NCBI GenBank assembly: GCA_001314845.1
Contig: LJZQ01000006.1
Span: forward strand, 62,001 to 126,000
Direction: 5' to 3'
Source of the DNA: Marinobacter excellens HL-55
Lineage (GTDB): Bacteria; Pseudomonadota; Gammaproteobacteria; Pseudomonadales; Oleiphilaceae
Length of the DNA: 64,000 bases
Shown: piece after piece, positions 35,305 to 47,768 of the stretch
Position numbering within the stretch: position 1 is the first letter of the stretch
Layout of the letters: every line of letters begins with the position of its first letter
The notes under the pieces: generated by a model
Databases searched by the model: none
What the model saw: only the letters and a program-made list of their open reading frames with translations
What the model was told of the DNA's origin: nothing
Program-made: the position numbers and the translations under genes

Positions 35305-36951
35305 TCAGTCTTTCAACTGATCCCGAATCAGTTTCTTGTTGATCTTGCCAACACTGGTCTTCGGAATGTCCTCAACAAAGTCGATTTGTTCGGGAATGGC
35401 CCACTTGTTGATGTCGCCACTCTCAACGAACTTGCTCAGGTGCTGCTGGATATCTTTCAGCGACACGTCTTCGCCGGGCTTCAGGGTGACCAGGGCGTAA
35501 GGCCGCTCACCCCATTTCTCGTCCGGCACACCGACCACGGCGGCGCCGGCGACGGCCGGATGCTGGCTGATCAGGTTTTCCAGATCCAGTGACGACAGCC
35601 ATTCACCACCGGTCTTGATCACATCCTTGATGCGGTCTTTGATGGTCAGCGTGTTGTCGGGCTCCATGGATGCGACATCGCCGGTATGCAGCCAGCCACC
35701 CTGCCACAGGTCTTCGCCTTTTTGCGGTTCTTTGAAATAACTCTGTGTCAGCCAGGGCGAGCGAGCCACTACCTCGCCTTTGGCTTCACCATCGTGGGGC
35801 ACCGGATTGCCGTCGGGGTCGACGATTTCCAGCTCGACCAGCGGCGCGGCAATGCCGGTTTTCACCCGGATGGCGGTCTGCTGTTCCAGCGGCAGTTCCA
35901 TGTCTTCCGGCTTGAGGTGAGACGCACTTAGCAATGGACAGGTTTCAGACATACCGTAGGCGGTGTACATCTTGATGCCAAGCCTGGCGCCGGCATCACA
36001 CAGGCCTTTGGTCAATGCGCTACCGCCGATCAGCACGTGCCAGTTGGTCAGGTCGGCGGTCTTGATGGATTCGGTGGCCATCATCATCTGCATGATGGTG
36101 GGTACGCAGTGCGAGAAAGTGACTTTGTGTTCTTTCAGCAAGTCGACCAGCAGTTCTGGCTCATAACGGCCAGGGTAGACTTGCTTGATGCCCATCATGG
36201 TAGCGGCGTAGGGCACGCCCCAGGCGTGGACGTGGAACATCGGAGTCAGCGGCATGTACACCGACGATGAACGCAGCAGTGGCATCTCATCAAACGAGGC
36301 CACAGTGCCGGTCATTACCAGGGTGTGCAGCACCAGTTGACGATGGCTGAAGTACACGCCCTTTGGGTTGCCGGTGGTGCCAGTGGTGTAAAACGTGGTG
36401 GCAACACTGTTCTCGTCAAAGTCCGGGAAATCGAACTGGTTGTCGGCTTTGGCCAGCAAGGCTTCATAGTCACCGATCGTGTCGACCGATGTCGACTTGG
36501 CGGAGTCGCTGTCGGTCAGCTGAATCCAGGTCTTGACGGTCTTGATTTCGTCTTTGACGCCTTCGATGATCGGCAGGAAGTCATCGTGCACCAGCACCAC
36601 GTCGTCTTCAGCATGATTCATGGTGTAGACAATTTGCTCGGGCGACAGTCGTACGTTAACGGTGTGAAGGATGGCGCCGATCATGGGAATAGCGAAGAAG
36701 CACTCCAGGTAGCGTGGTGTGTCCCAGTCCATCACCGCCACCGTATCACCGGCCTTTACGCCGGCGTCGGTCAGAGCATTGGCCAGGCGATGGATGCGGT
36801 CTACAAGATCGGTGTAGGTGTATTTGCTTCGGTTAGCATAGATGATTTCCTGGTCCGGATTGTATCGGGGACCGGACAGCAGGAGTTGCTTGATCAGAAG
36901 GGGGTATTGGTGAGCGTTTTCGGCCGCTGGGAGAATGCGGGTTTTTGTCAT
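35305..36951 (-). CDS. Medium/long-chain fatty acid--CoA ligase (AlkK-like)
   Basis: A 548-residue adenylate-forming ligase. The ATP-binding motif YTTGTTGNPKG is at residues 188-198, then PMFHVHAWG, YGMSE, the TGDVASME hinge and C-terminal PKTSVGKINKK with the catalytic lysine. It resembles AlkK-type ligases for medium-chain acids, a fitting partner for alkane oxidation. The start MTKTRILP at 36951 follows GAGGTGGACACC; an upstream ATG would overlap mnhG. It lies 46 bp after mnhG on the same strand with no terminator between, so it may be read from the mnh promoter. Confidence 0.9.
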   Translation of the reverse strand: MTKTRILPAAENAHQYPLLIKQLLLSGPRYNPDQEIIYANRSKYTYTDLVDRIHRLANALTDAGVKAGDTVAVMDWDTPRYLECFFAIPMIGAILHTVNVRLSPEQIVYTMNHAEDDVVLVHDDFLPIIEGVKDEIKTVKTWIQLTDSDSAKSTSVDTIGDYEALLAKADNQFDFPDFDENSVATTFYTTGTTGNPKGVYFSHRQLVLHTLVMTGTVASFDEMPLLRSSSVYMPLTPMFHVHAWGVPYAATMMGIKQVYPGRYEPELLVDLLKEHKVTFSHCVPTIMQMMMATESIKTADLTNWHVLIGGSALTKGLCDAGARLGIKMYTAYGMSETCPLLSASHLKPEDMELPLEQQTAIRVKTGIAAPLVELEIVDPDGNPVPHDGEAKGEVVARSPWLTQSYFKEPQKGEDLWQGGWLHTGDVASMEPDNTLTIKDRIKDVIKTGGEWLSSLDLENLISQHPAVAGAAVVGVPDEKWGERPYALVTLKPGEDVSLKDIQQHLSKFVESGDINKWAIPEQIDFVEDIPKTSVGKINKKLIRDQLKD

Positions 36952-36997
36952 GGTGTCCACCTCTTCGACGTCTTGTTGAATGGTTGTTTTTATTGAT

Positions 36998-37417
36998 TCA
37001 GTCCTCGTCATCCTCGCTACGCTTTTTGTGCGTGGGCGGGATAACGCTTTCCGGGGCGGGTTCAAATCCGCTGTAAAGGCTGTGGGTTCTCTCGTCGTAA
37101 TTGTCTTTCAGTTCATCCTTTATGGTGCCTTCCCATAAGGGTGTGCCCAGGAAATAACCGGCACGACCAATAACGTGGGCCGCGATGGGGGCGGTAATCA
37201 GAATAAAGATAACGATGGCGAAGGCCCGGGTGAACACCACCACATCAGCAAAGTGCATGGCTACACCAGCCATAGTCATCATGGCACCCATGGCGCCGGC
37301 TTTGGTGGAGGCATGCATCCGTGTAGGCAGATCCGGCAGCCGAAGGATGCCGACCGCCGCCAGAATCATAAAGCCGGCACCGGTCAGCAGCAGTATGGAA
37401 ACAATCAGTTCACTCAC
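36998..37417 (-). CDS. mnhG: Mrp Na+/H+ antiporter subunit G
   Basis: A 139-residue membrane protein with three helices and the MnhG core GILRLPDLPTRMHASTKAGAMG. The tail is longer than usual, with an acidic end (KKRSEDDED). A GTG start at 37417, preceded by GGAGGACGCAAGA and overlapping the mnhF stop by 8 bp, gives the expected N-terminus; the ATG further upstream lies inside mnhF. Last gene of the seven-gene complex. Confidence 0.92.
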   Translation of the reverse strand: MSELIVSILLLTGAGFMILAAVGILRLPDLPTRMHASTKAGAMGAMMTMAGVAMHFADVVVFTRAFAIVIFILITAPIAAHVIGRAGYFLGTPLWEGTIKDELKDNYDERTHSLYSGFEPAPESVIPPTHKKRSEDDED

Positions 37418-37682
37418 TCTTGCGTCCTCCTCGCTCCAGGAAGCGGGCAAAACCAACAGCGGTCAGAAACGCCGTCAGTGCAATAACGATGGCGACATCC
37501 AGCAGGCTCGAGACCCCGGTGTCAATGGCATGGACGCCAACATAACCGACCACGATGGAGGCAATCAGTTCCAGGGATACCACACGGTCGGGCAGCGATG
37601 GCCCTTTAGTCAGCCGGATAAACGCAAATAGCAGCGCCACCGACAGCATGAAATAGACAATATTGATAACAACACTCAGCAT
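37410..37682 (-). CDS. mnhF: Mrp Na+/H+ antiporter subunit F
   Basis: A 90-residue membrane protein with three helices; GPSLPDRVVSLELIASIVVGY is the family core. Part of the Mrp complex that exchanges cytoplasmic Na+ for H+. Its end is coupled to mnhG, and it starts 11 bp after mnhE. Confidence 0.93.
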   Translation of the reverse strand: MLSVVINIVYFMLSVALLFAFIRLTKGPSLPDRVVSLELIASIVVGYVGVHAIDTGVSSLLDVAIVIALTAFLTAVGFARFLERGGRKSE

Positions 37683-37693
37683 GCTTCAGCTCC

Positions 37694-38167
37694 TCAGCGC
37701 ATGATCTTCAGTATCCGGAACTCAAGTTCCTTGAGATCCTTGCGCAACTGCTCCTCATCCTGAAGGAACATGGCATGAATATAGAGAACCCGCCGATCAT
37801 CTGAGACGTCCAGGCTTAATGTGCCGGGGGTCAGGGAGATGAAGCTGCTCAGGAACATGATCTCGGCATCACTGTGTGCCTCCATCTCATAGGCGATCAC
37901 GCCGGGCTTCATGTACCAGACCGGCGTGGCAACGTCGTAAGCGACCCGGAAGTTCGCCTTGATCAGCTCTTTGATAAAGAACAGGGAAAACGAAATCAGC
38001 CTGGGCAGCCGGCGCGAATACCCCTTGAGCGCCGGAACATGCTTCTGCAGGACCATGAGTGCCAGATAGCCGAAGATCAGGCCGGCAAGCAGGTTCCAGG
38101 CAGTAAACGATCCGCTCAGGGCAACCCAGGCCAGCGCCAGACAGACGTTCCAGAAAAATCCGATCAT
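37694..38167 (-). CDS. mnhE: Mrp Na+/H+ antiporter subunit E
   Basis: A 157-residue membrane protein with two to three N-terminal helices and a cytoplasmic tail carrying the family signature ITLTPGTLSLD-like SFISLTPGTLSLDVSDD. It overlaps mnhD by 4 bp (ATGA). Confidence 0.93.
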   Translation of the reverse strand: MIGFFWNVCLALAWVALSGSFTAWNLLAGLIFGYLALMVLQKHVPALKGYSRRLPRLISFSLFFIKELIKANFRVAYDVATPVWYMKPGVIAYEMEAHSDAEIMFLSSFISLTPGTLSLDVSDDRRVLYIHAMFLQDEEQLRKDLKELEFRILKIMR

Positions 38168-39678
38168 GGCTGATTACCTCCTAACACCGCATCGATATAC
38201 AGTTGCGGGTTCATCAGCTGCTTGGCCGACATTTCTGCCAATTCATAGATTGGCTGGCCATAAAGACCGATGATCAAGGTGCAGATGGCCAGACTAACCA
38301 TGGGGACGTAATAGGCCCAGGCGTGCTTCTCATTCAGCTTGCCTTTGAGCTCTTCAGTGTTGTGTACGTGATCCGGAATTTTCTTCCAGAACACCTCAGC
38401 CCAGATCTTGATCATCGAGTAAAGCGTGAGCAGTCCCACCAGCAGGGCAACAAAGGTCACCAGATAGGCTTCGGCTTCCAGCGCGGCGCGGATGATCACA
38501 AACTTGGCAAAAAAGCCCGAGAGCGGCGGTATGCCCGCCAGTGATAGCGCGGGGATCAGGAACAACACAGCCAGCAGCGGACGGTACTTGTAGACGCCGC
38601 CAAGATTCTTGAGTTCATAGCTGCCCAGCAGGCGGTAAGTAAAGCCGCTGACAAGGAACAGGTTCGTCTTAACGATGATGTGGTGCATGATGTAGAACAC
38701 ACCACCAATGATGGCCAAGGGTGTGTACAGAGCGAGCCCGAGCATCATGTAGCCGATCTGGCTGACGATGTGGAACGACAGGATGCGCCGGAACTCGAAC
38801 TGAGCAGCCGCGCCCAGCACACCGGTCAGCATGGTCAGTGTGGCCGCCCACAGCAGAATGTTGTGGGTGTAGTCGACATCCTGAGTGAATATCAGTGTGA
38901 ACATCCGGAACAGGGCATACACGCCGACTTTGGTCAGCAGACCGGCAAACAGCGCCGATACAGCAACCTGAGGCGTATGGTAGGAAGCCGGAAGCCAGAA
39001 AAACAGAGGAAATGCCGCCGCCTTGATGCCGAACGAGACCATGAACATCATGGCGACCACGGTAATCATTCCCGGATCTTCCACCTGGCTGACTTTCTGG
39101 GCGATGTCTGCCATATTCAGGGTGCCAACCATGCCGTAAAGCAGGCCAACGGCCGACAGGAAAATGGCCGAAGAGAACAGGTTGAGGGTGACGTATTTAA
39201 TGGCGCCTTCCATCTGAGCCCGCTCGCCGCCGAGGGTCAGCAGGGCGAACGATGCCAGCAGCATCACTTCAAACCAGACGAACAGGTTGAAGATGTCGCC
39301 GGTCAGGAAAGAGCCGGCGACACCGGCCAACAACAGATGCATCAGCGGATAATAGCCGAACTTTTCGTGCCCGCGTGGGGTCGACGCAAGCGAATAAATC
39401 GCAATTGCCAGACCGATAATGCCAGTCAATACAATCATGATGGCAGCCAGTACGTCGGCGACAAAGACGATGCTGAAGGGCGCTGGCCAGTTGCCCATCT
39501 GCATGATGACAAAACCATGCTCAGTGGTCGACATCAGCAGCCAGATACCGCTCCAAAGCAGCAAAATATTGGCCAGTACCGCCAGAATGCGCTGATAGCG
39601 AACCGAGCGCCAGAGCGATAATGACAACGCACCGGCAGTCAGCGGGATCAGTACAGGAAGAATCAGTTCCGGGCTCAA
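38164..39678 (-). CDS. mnhD: Mrp Na+/H+ antiporter subunit D
   Basis: A 504-residue membrane protein homologous to the proton-pumping NuoL/M/N subunits of complex I, with about 14 helices. Key residues include the glutamate in [14 protein letters not shown] and the lysine in [22 protein letters not shown]. It overlaps mnhC and mnhE by 4 bp each. Confidence 0.95.
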   Translation of the reverse strand: MSPELILPVLIPLTAGALSLSLWRSVRYQRILAVLANILLLWSGIWLLMSTTEHGFVIMQMGNWPAPFSIVFVADVLAAIMIVLTGIIGLAIAIYSLASTPRGHEKFGYYPLMHLLLAGVAGSFLTGDIFNLFVWFEVMLLASFALLTLGGERAQMEGAIKYVTLNLFSSAIFLSAVGLLYGMVGTLNMADIAQKVSQVEDPGMITVVAMMFMVSFGIKAAAFPLFFWLPASYHTPQVAVSALFAGLLTKVGVYALFRMFTLIFTQDVDYTHNILLWAATLTMLTGVLGAAAQFEFRRILSFHIVSQIGYMMLGLALYTPLAIIGGVFYIMHHIIVKTNLFLVSGFTYRLLGSYELKNLGGVYKYRPLLAVLFLIPALSLAGIPPLSGFFAKFVIIRAALEAEAYLVTFVALLVGLLTLYSMIKIWAEVFWKKIPDHVHNTEELKGKLNEKHAWAYYVPMVSLAICTLIIGLYGQPIYELAEMSAKQLMNPQLYIDAVLGGNQP

Positions 39679-40022
39679 GTGTCCGTATCCTTCATTTGGT
39701 CCAGGTCATCGGTTCCTACCACTTCATAGGCACGGCGGATAAGAACCACTGCGAAGGCCAGCACGCCAAAGGCAATCACGATTGCCGTCAGGATCAACGC
39801 CTGGGGTAAGGGGTCAGCAACAATACCGGCCGGGCCGCTGGCACCCTCCGGAATCAACGGGGGCGCGCCGCGTGTCATGCCGGATACAACAAAAATCAGC
39901 AGGTTAGCTGCGTTGCTCAGGATCATCAGGCCAATGACCAGTTTGACGATTGAACGCCTGAGCATCATGTAGAACGCTGCGGTGAACATAATGCCCACCA
40001 CATAAGCCATCAGGCTCTCCAT
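39675..40022 (-). CDS. mnhC: Mrp Na+/H+ antiporter subunit C
   Basis: A 115-residue membrane protein with three helices, homologous to NuoK; conserved [21 protein letters not shown] second helix and [16 protein letters not shown] third helix. An ATG five codons into the frame is a possible alternative start. It begins 34 bp after mnhB. Confidence 0.93.
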   Translation of the reverse strand: MESLMAYVVGIMFTAAFYMMLRRSIVKLVIGLMILSNAANLLIFVVSGMTRGAPPLIPEGASGPAGIVADPLPQALILTAIVIAFGVLAFAVVLIRRAYEVVGTDDLDQMKDTDT

Positions 40023-40056
40023 AGAGATCCTCCGGGTGTTTGCTCTGAAGCGCGGG

Positions 40057-40482
40057 TCACTCTTCCGACTCCATCAGGCCGATCACAAAGGTCATGATGG
40101 TTCCGAGTACCGCAAAGTAGACCCCGATGTCGAAAATCAGGGGGGTAGAAAGCTTCAAATAGTCACCGCCCGGCAAAGGCAACTCCCACCAATGGGCAGT
40201 GAGCATAGGCTGGCCGGAAAACAGTGCCGGCAAGGTCGAGGCCAGTCCCAACAACAGGCCGGCGCCCAGCAGATCTCTGGGCCCCACCCGAAGAATCCGA
40301 CGGGCAGCCTCGGCGCCAAAAGCAAAGGCGTAGAGCACGAAGGCGCCGGCCGCAACCAATCCGCCGATAAAACCTCCTCCTGGCTCGTCATGGCCCCGGA
40401 ACAGCAGGAAAACCGAAAACATCAGTTGCAGCGGCATGATCAGTAAGGCCGCTGTGTGCAGAATCATGGTGTTGGACTTCAT
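40057..40482 (-). CDS. mnhB: Mrp Na+/H+ antiporter subunit B
   Basis: A 141-residue membrane protein with four helices and the signature [21 protein letters not shown] near residue 28. It overlaps the end of mnhA by 4 bp. Confidence 0.94.
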   Translation of the reverse strand: MKSNTMILHTAALLIMPLQLMFSVFLLFRGHDEPGGGFIGGLVAAGAFVLYAFAFGAEAARRILRVGPRDLLGAGLLLGLASTLPALFSGQPMLTAHWWELPLPGGDYLKLSTPLIFDIGVYFAVLGTIMTFVIGLMESEE

Positions 40483-42782
40483 GGTTTGTGCTGATCCTCC
40501 GCTTTCAGTTTCAGCATCGACAACACACCCAGGGCCGCGAGTGACAGTACAAAGATTTCACCCAGGGTATCCAATGCCCGGAAGTCCACCAGAATGACGT
40601 TAACGATGTTCCGGCCATAGGCCAATGGCGCGCTGTTCTCGACGTAATAGCTTGAAATGCTCTCGAAGTACTGGATGTCGAGCACCGCAAGCATCATCAG
40701 GGTCATTGTGACACCGGCAAACACCGACACCGCGAGATCGCGGTAACGCTGGAAGGGCGTGGAAAGGTTCACAAACTCCGGCAGTTTGAACAGCACCAGC
40801 ACCAGCAGGATGACGGTTAGCGTCTCCACCAGCAACTGGGTGATGCCGAGATCGGGCGCACTGAACAGAATGAAGGTCAGGGCCACGGCGAAACCGAGCA
40901 CGCCCATGGAGGCAACGGAGCCGAGCCGGGAATGGGTGCTGCTGGCAAACACTGCCGACGCTACCAGTAACAGCGCGATGCCCCATTCATAGAAATGACT
41001 GTCTGCCAGATTCAAGGTGAAGTGCACGCCGTACTGGTCAAACATGGTGTAGCCGGCCAACCCGAAGGTGATGGCAACTAGTACCAGCATGTAGATACCC
41101 AGCACGCCGTTCTGCAGCATCCGGGTCTGCCAGCTAGCTACCACGGTTATCCACTCCATCACTTTGAAGTAGCCTGCCTCCGGGCCAACGCGGCTACCCG
41201 CAAAGTTGACCGCGTTGAGGCGAGGCTGAATGCTGGGCCAGGCCCGGAAGAGCAGCAGACCAACCACCAAGCTGACGCCAGACAGAATCAGCGGCATATT
41301 GATGCCATGCCAGAGTGCCAGATGGAAGTCCACTGGCGTGCCATGGACCGACGCGACCGCTGCCTTGAACAGAGCGTTTTCCGGGATAAACGGCATCAGA
41401 CCAAACGCGAGTGCGATGATGGTCAGTACGGCAGGCCCGACAAGCATGCCGAAAGGTGCCTCATGGGGTGCTTTCGGCGTGTTGCCCGGGGCGCCAAAGA
41501 ACGGCTTGATGGCCACCAGTCCAGCAACGCCCACAATCAGAATGGCAGAGGTGACGGTTGCAACCAGCAGCAGGCTGCTCCAGAGCGGGGCGTCAAGCAG
41601 TGCCTCGAGCATCAGTTCTTTGGCAATAAATCCGAACAGGGGGGGAAGGCCGGCCAGCGACAGAGCGGCAAAGACCGCGATGGTTGCAGTCACCGGCATC
41701 GACTTGCGCAGCCCGCCCATGCGCGTGATGTCTTTGGTGCCGGTTTCATGATCCAGGGCGCCGGCCAGCATGAACAGCGCGCCTTTGTATAAGGAGTGGG
41801 CGACCAGAAAGCAGATAAACGCGGTCATGGCCAGCTCGGTGCCGACGCCAATCAGCATCGTCAGTGTGCCCAGCGCCATCACCGTAGAGTAGGCCAGGAC
41901 TTTCTTGATGCCGGTACTGCTGAAGGCAAACCAGGCGCCGGTCAGCATGGTGACGGCACCAAAGCCCATCAGCATCATGGTCCATAGCTCACCCTCGCCC
42001 AGGGCGGGATTGAGGCGCGCCATAAGGTAGATGCCTGCTTTGACCATGGTTGCCGAATGCAGAAACGCCGAAACGGGCGTTGGCGCAGCCATAGCGTTGG
42101 GCAGCCAGAAATGGAAAGGAACCTGTGCCGATTTGGTAAACGCGCCGGCCAACAGACACAGCACGGCACCGGTGTAGAATACATGCTGATGGATCGGATC
42201 GCTTGAGGCCAGAATGGCAGACAGCGAATAGCTGTCGGTCATGATCGCCAGCATGATCAGGCCCGCCATCAGCGCCAAACCACCGGCCACCGTCACAAAC
42301 AAACCTTGCAGCGCACACTTTCTGGCCTCCAGGTCTTCATGGTTGAAACCGATCAGCATGTAAGAGGTGATGCTGGTCAATTCCCAGAATACAAAGAGGG
42401 TGATGAGGTTGTCCGACAGCACCAGTCCCAGCATCGACGCCATGAACGACAACATGATGACGAAGAACCGGGCCAGGTATTTGTGTCCTGCCAGATAAGA
42501 GCCCGCATAGATCAGAATGAAGGTTCCGATCCCGCTGATCAGCAAGGCAAAGGTCAGGGACAGGCCATCAACCAGGAAGTTGAGTGAGATGCCAAGCCCC
42601 GGTAACCATTGGTATTCCAGCAGAAGTGGTCCGTCCTGAACCTGCGACAGAAAAGTGCTGAAGTAAACCGCGAGGCTTGCCGGCAGCAAGCTGAGCAACC
42701 AACCGATGTATTTTCCTGCGACCCGGTGCAGAAGGGGCGCGAAAAGAGCCAGCAAAAAGCCGGATAACACAGCCAATAGCAT
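40479..42782 (-). CDS. mnhA: Mrp Na+/H+ antiporter subunit A
   Basis: A 767-residue membrane protein with about 20 helices. The N-terminal two thirds resemble NuoL, including [17 protein letters not shown] and the lysine in [36 protein letters not shown]. The C-terminal part resembles an MbhD/NuoJ-like region, ending just before subunit B. The start MLLAVLSGF at 42782 matches the first membrane helix; an open frame continues 45 codons upstream but is not family-like. First gene of an operon for sodium export and pH control, typical of marine and alkaliphilic bacteria. Confidence 0.94.
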   Translation of the reverse strand: MLLAVLSGFLLALFAPLLHRVAGKYIGWLLSLLPASLAVYFSTFLSQVQDGPLLLEYQWLPGLGISLNFLVDGLSLTFALLISGIGTFILIYAGSYLAGHKYLARFFVIMLSFMASMLGLVLSDNLITLFVFWELTSITSYMLIGFNHEDLEARKCALQGLFVTVAGGLALMAGLIMLAIMTDSYSLSAILASSDPIHQHVFYTGAVLCLLAGAFTKSAQVPFHFWLPNAMAAPTPVSAFLHSATMVKAGIYLMARLNPALGEGELWTMMLMGFGAVTMLTGAWFAFSSTGIKKVLAYSTVMALGTLTMLIGVGTELAMTAFICFLVAHSLYKGALFMLAGALDHETGTKDITRMGGLRKSMPVTATIAVFAALSLAGLPPLFGFIAKELMLEALLDAPLWSSLLLVATVTSAILIVGVAGLVAIKPFFGAPGNTPKAPHEAPFGMLVGPAVLTIIALAFGLMPFIPENALFKAAVASVHGTPVDFHLALWHGINMPLILSGVSLVVGLLLFRAWPSIQPRLNAVNFAGSRVGPEAGYFKVMEWITVVASWQTRMLQNGVLGIYMLVLVAITFGLAGYTMFDQYGVHFTLNLADSHFYEWGIALLLVASAVFASSTHSRLGSVASMGVLGFAVALTFILFSAPDLGITQLLVETLTVILLVLVLFKLPEFVNLSTPFQRYRDLAVSVFAGVTMTLMMLAVLDIQYFESISSYYVENSAPLAYGRNIVNVILVDFRALDTLGEIFVLSLAALGVLSMLKLKAEDQHKP

Positions 42783-45107
<2,325 letters not shown>

Positions 45108-45205
45108 GTCATGCCCGAAAAGCGCCTCGAAGCAGCGGTAAGTTGCACGGCCAGGAAATTCAGGGCTCTTTACGTTTTAATGATTTCAACCTTAACAAGG
45201 CCTGT

Positions 45206-46228
45206 ATGACACTACTAATTGTCTTCGCAGTTGTTTCCATTGGCTTTTCTTTTTTGTGTTCGATTCTCGAGGCCGCGTTGTTGTCGGTAACGCCCAGCTA
45301 CATTGCGTCCCTCAAAAAGGATAATCCTGGGCTTTTTTCCAAACTTCGGAAACTCAAAGACAATGTTGACGATCCGCTGTCCGCCATACTGACGCTTAAC
45401 ACCGTTGCCCACACCGCCGGCGCGACCGGTGTCGGTGCCCAGGTCGCCGTGGTCTTCGGGGAAGCCTGGCTCGGTGCCGCCTCTGCAATCATGACGCTCG
45501 CCATACTGATCCTATCGGAAATTATCCCGAAAACCATCGGTGCAAAATATTGGCGCTCCATCGCGCCGAAACTGCCGGCAATTCTTAGCTTCATGATTAA
45601 GGCGCTGCTGCCTTTCATCTGGTTGTCCAAACAGGTGACTCGCCGCATTGGCTCCGGTGAGGCAAACATAGATATTCGTGCGGAAATCAGCGCTCTTGCA
45701 GAAATCGGTCGTGACCAGCAGGCTCTGGACGAAGATGAACGGCGGATGATCCAGAACGTCCTGCGATTCCATGAGATCAAGGTCAGTTCTGTGATGACAC
45801 CACGGACAGTCTGTAAATACGTCGATCCGGATATCACTTATGAGCAGTTCCGGGAACAGGTTAGAAAGTCACCGTTTTCCCGTTATCCGGTTATTGACGA
45901 AGATGGCGAGGCACTCGGCTATCTGCATCGGGCAGATCTGATCAATCTCGATGTCGAGACCAATCTGCTGGAGCACATGCGAAAAATAAAGCGGGTCAAA
46001 GGCAATATCAACATCGAGTTTCTTTTCTCGGACATGTTGAGAGAGCGGCAACACCTCGCCGTGGTCTATGACGAACTGGGTACCTGGCTGGGAATAGTGA
46101 CGCTGGAGGACATCCTGGAGACACTTTTGGGCACCGAAATCATGGATGAAACCGATAATGTCTCTAACCTTCGCCGGTATGCGAAGCAGCGCTGGAGCCG
46201 TCGTCTCAAAAAGTATGGCTCCGGATAA
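45206..46228 (+). CDS. CNNM/CBS-domain membrane protein (CorB/HlyC-like)
   Basis: A 340-residue protein with an N-terminal DUF21 membrane domain of about four helices (residues 1-155; motif LNTVAHTAGATGVGAQ and SEIIPKTIGAKY) and a C-terminal pair of CBS domains (VMTPRTVCKYVD, FSRYPVIDEDG, VVYDELGTWLGIVTLEDILETLLG). It lacks the extra CorC-HlyC domain at its end. Relatives are linked to Mg2+ or other cation transport. The start at 45206 (MTLLIVFAVV) has AAGG upstream; the frame opens 21 codons earlier. Confidence 0.88.
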   Translation: MTLLIVFAVVSIGFSFLCSILEAALLSVTPSYIASLKKDNPGLFSKLRKLKDNVDDPLSAILTLNTVAHTAGATGVGAQVAVVFGEAWLGAASAIMTLAILILSEIIPKTIGAKYWRSIAPKLPAILSFMIKALLPFIWLSKQVTRRIGSGEANIDIRAEISALAEIGRDQQALDEDERRMIQNVLRFHEIKVSSVMTPRTVCKYVDPDITYEQFREQVRKSPFSRYPVIDEDGEALGYLHRADLINLDVETNLLEHMRKIKRVKGNINIEFLFSDMLRERQHLAVVYDELGTWLGIVTLEDILETLLGTEIMDETDNVSNLRRYAKQRWSRRLKKYGSG

Positions 46229-46243
46229 GACGGGCTGGGGCTG

Positions 46244-46408
46244 CTAACGGACGGCTTTCAGAGCGTTGGAAATGGCTTCGGCTTCCGCTTCAAGTACCTG
46301 ACAGCGAAAGCTGTGTCCCTGTCGAAGCGCCTGCTCGATCTGCTTTCGCTTCATGTCATAAAGCTTGCTAAGAATGTCTGCTTGGCTTTGTCTGACCGGT
46401 GCGTTCAT
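46244..46408 (-). CDS. Small hypothetical helical protein (54 residues)
   Basis: A 54-residue open frame with an excellent ribosome binding site (AAGGGGAGGTTTGCC before ATG). The product is hydrophilic and predicted helical (QADILSKLYDMKRKQIEQAL, then EAEAEAISNALKAVR) with one cysteine. It converges on the CBS-domain gene, 15 bp apart. The family is not recognised; a small regulator or anti-toxin-like protein is possible but unproven. Confidence 0.6.
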   Translation of the reverse strand: MNAPVRQSQADILSKLYDMKRKQIEQALRQGHSFRCQVLEAEAEAISNALKAVR

Positions 46409-46518
46409 GGCAAACCTCCCCTTAATAACATCTGTCGGTATTCTTTACGTTTCGGACCGGATGTTGGCCTTCGCAGAAAATAGGTGCATAACCCGCGCCA
46501 GCCAGGGCATTGTGGACA

Positions 46519-47511
46519 TTACCTGACAAAACGCGAGCGGTAGGCGCCGGGAGACAACCCGGTATGTTTGCGGAACAGCCGAGTGAAAGAGCTCACATCC
46601 TCATACCCCACCAAGCGAGTGATCTCATCAACGGGGAGTCGCGTTTTCTCCAAATGCTGACGGGCAACCTCGATCCGTAAAAGCTGCAGGTAGCCGGTGG
46701 GTGTATCCCCGGTTGCTGCCTTGAACCGGCGAATCAGAGAACGCTCCGTTAGGCCGCTTAACGAGGCCTGGCGCTCTAAAGTGACAGGTTCACTGTGATG
46801 GCCATCCAGCCAGTCCTGTAGTTTGAGAATAGCTGCGTCGGAATGGTAGCGCCGGGCCTGCAGGGCGCTATAAGGAGCCTGACTGGTTCGCCCCGCATCA
46901 ATCACAAACGCCTTTGCCAGCTCCCGCGCGACCTGAGCCCCTGCGTACCGTTCCACCAGGTAAATCCCCAGATCCCACCACGCCATCCCGCCACCGGCAC
47001 AAGCAATGTCGCCGTCCACCGTCACCAGCTTGTCCGGTTGCAGGTTTACCGTCGGGAAGCGTTGCCGGAACTGATGGCTGAAGCCCCAATGTGTCGTTGC
47101 CTGACGCCCGTCCAGCAGACCCGCCTCGGCAAGCATGAACGCACCGGTACAGTTGCTGGCAACCCGAACCTGTCCTGCGTCTGATTGTTGAAAAGCGCTG
47201 AGCCAGTTGATGAGCTGCACATTTCCGGCCAGAACGGCATCGATCGGGCCGCCAATAGTCGGTATCACTACCAGATCACTCTCGTCGCCCGGCAGCAGAT
47301 CATTCCAGGCCCCGTCTGACTGAATGGTCAGCCCGTTGATGCAACGACAGGGGGCTTTGTCCTTCGTCAGAAGCCGGGTCGTAAACTGAGGTGTCGGCAC
47401 TTCATCGTTAATCCGCGCCCAAGTGACTCCGGCAAGACGGAAAAGATCAATAATCCCGGTGATGGCACTGGCAAGTGCCCCATCAAAACCGATAACAGAA
47501 ACGGTTCGCAT
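46519..47511 (-). CDS. GlxA-family transcriptional regulator (DJ-1/PfpI plus AraC)
   Basis: A 330-residue regulator with an N-terminal DJ-1/PfpI-like sensing domain (residues 1-195; NCTGAFMLAEAGLLDGRQATTHWG carries the nucleophile-like Cys) and a C-terminal AraC double helix-turn-helix (residues about 235-325, GLTERSLIRRFKAATGDTP and GYEDVSSFTRLFRKHTGLSPGAYR). The start MRTVSVIGF at 47511 follows TTGGAGAATGC. It is divergent from the acyl-CoA dehydrogenase gene, with element D between, and may control it. Confidence 0.92.
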   Translation of the reverse strand: MRTVSVIGFDGALASAITGIIDLFRLAGVTWARINDEVPTPQFTTRLLTKDKAPCRCINGLTIQSDGAWNDLLPGDESDLVVIPTIGGPIDAVLAGNVQLINWLSAFQQSDAGQVRVASNCTGAFMLAEAGLLDGRQATTHWGFSHQFRQRFPTVNLQPDKLVTVDGDIACAGGGMAWWDLGIYLVERYAGAQVARELAKAFVIDAGRTSQAPYSALQARRYHSDAAILKLQDWLDGHHSEPVTLERQASLSGLTERSLIRRFKAATGDTPTGYLQLLRIEVARQHLEKTRLPVDEITRLVGYEDVSSFTRLFRKHTGLSPGAYRSRFVR

Positions 47512-47526
47512 GCATTCTCCAAGGTA

Positions 47527-47638
47527 GGCTCTGGGGTGGGTAAGTCTGGCCGGGACTGTCTGCAGCATGGATGCTGCAGTCAAGCCTACATGGATGTATT
47601 CACGGCGTGTCCCGGCCAGACTTACCCACCGTAGAGCC
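47527..47638 (+). repeat. Structured palindromic element, copy D
   Basis: Outer arms of 22 perfect bp (47535-47556 and 47609-47630), extended by GGCTCT/AGAGCC after a short bulge. Plus-strand inner hairpins: CTGCAGCATGGATGCTGCAG (47560-47579, loop ATGGAT) and TACATGGATGTA (loop ATGGAT), with GGA at 47569-47571 and 47592-47594, 23 nt apart. It lies between divergent genes, so it is not simply a terminator; it would be in the 5' leader of the acyl-CoA dehydrogenase if transcribed. Confidence 0.87.
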
Positions 47639-47691
47639 GGGCGGCCAGCAATGAATCTGCCGACAGATGGTTAGCTGGTGGCAATATTGAC

Positions 47692-47701
47692 CATAATTAT
47701 G
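47692..47701. promoter_or_regulatory. AT-rich dyad upstream of the acyl-CoA dehydrogenase
   Basis: CATAATTATG is a perfect 10-bp palindrome, extended by GAC on the left and TC on the right, 67 bp before the start codon. It could be an operator or overlap a -10 element (CATAAT). No regulator match is claimed. Confidence 0.3.
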
Positions 47702-47768
47702 TCATAAACGCCGGTTCCCAGAAAAAACCAGTTGTGAGAGGCTGTCGACAACAAACAGGAGACCAAGC

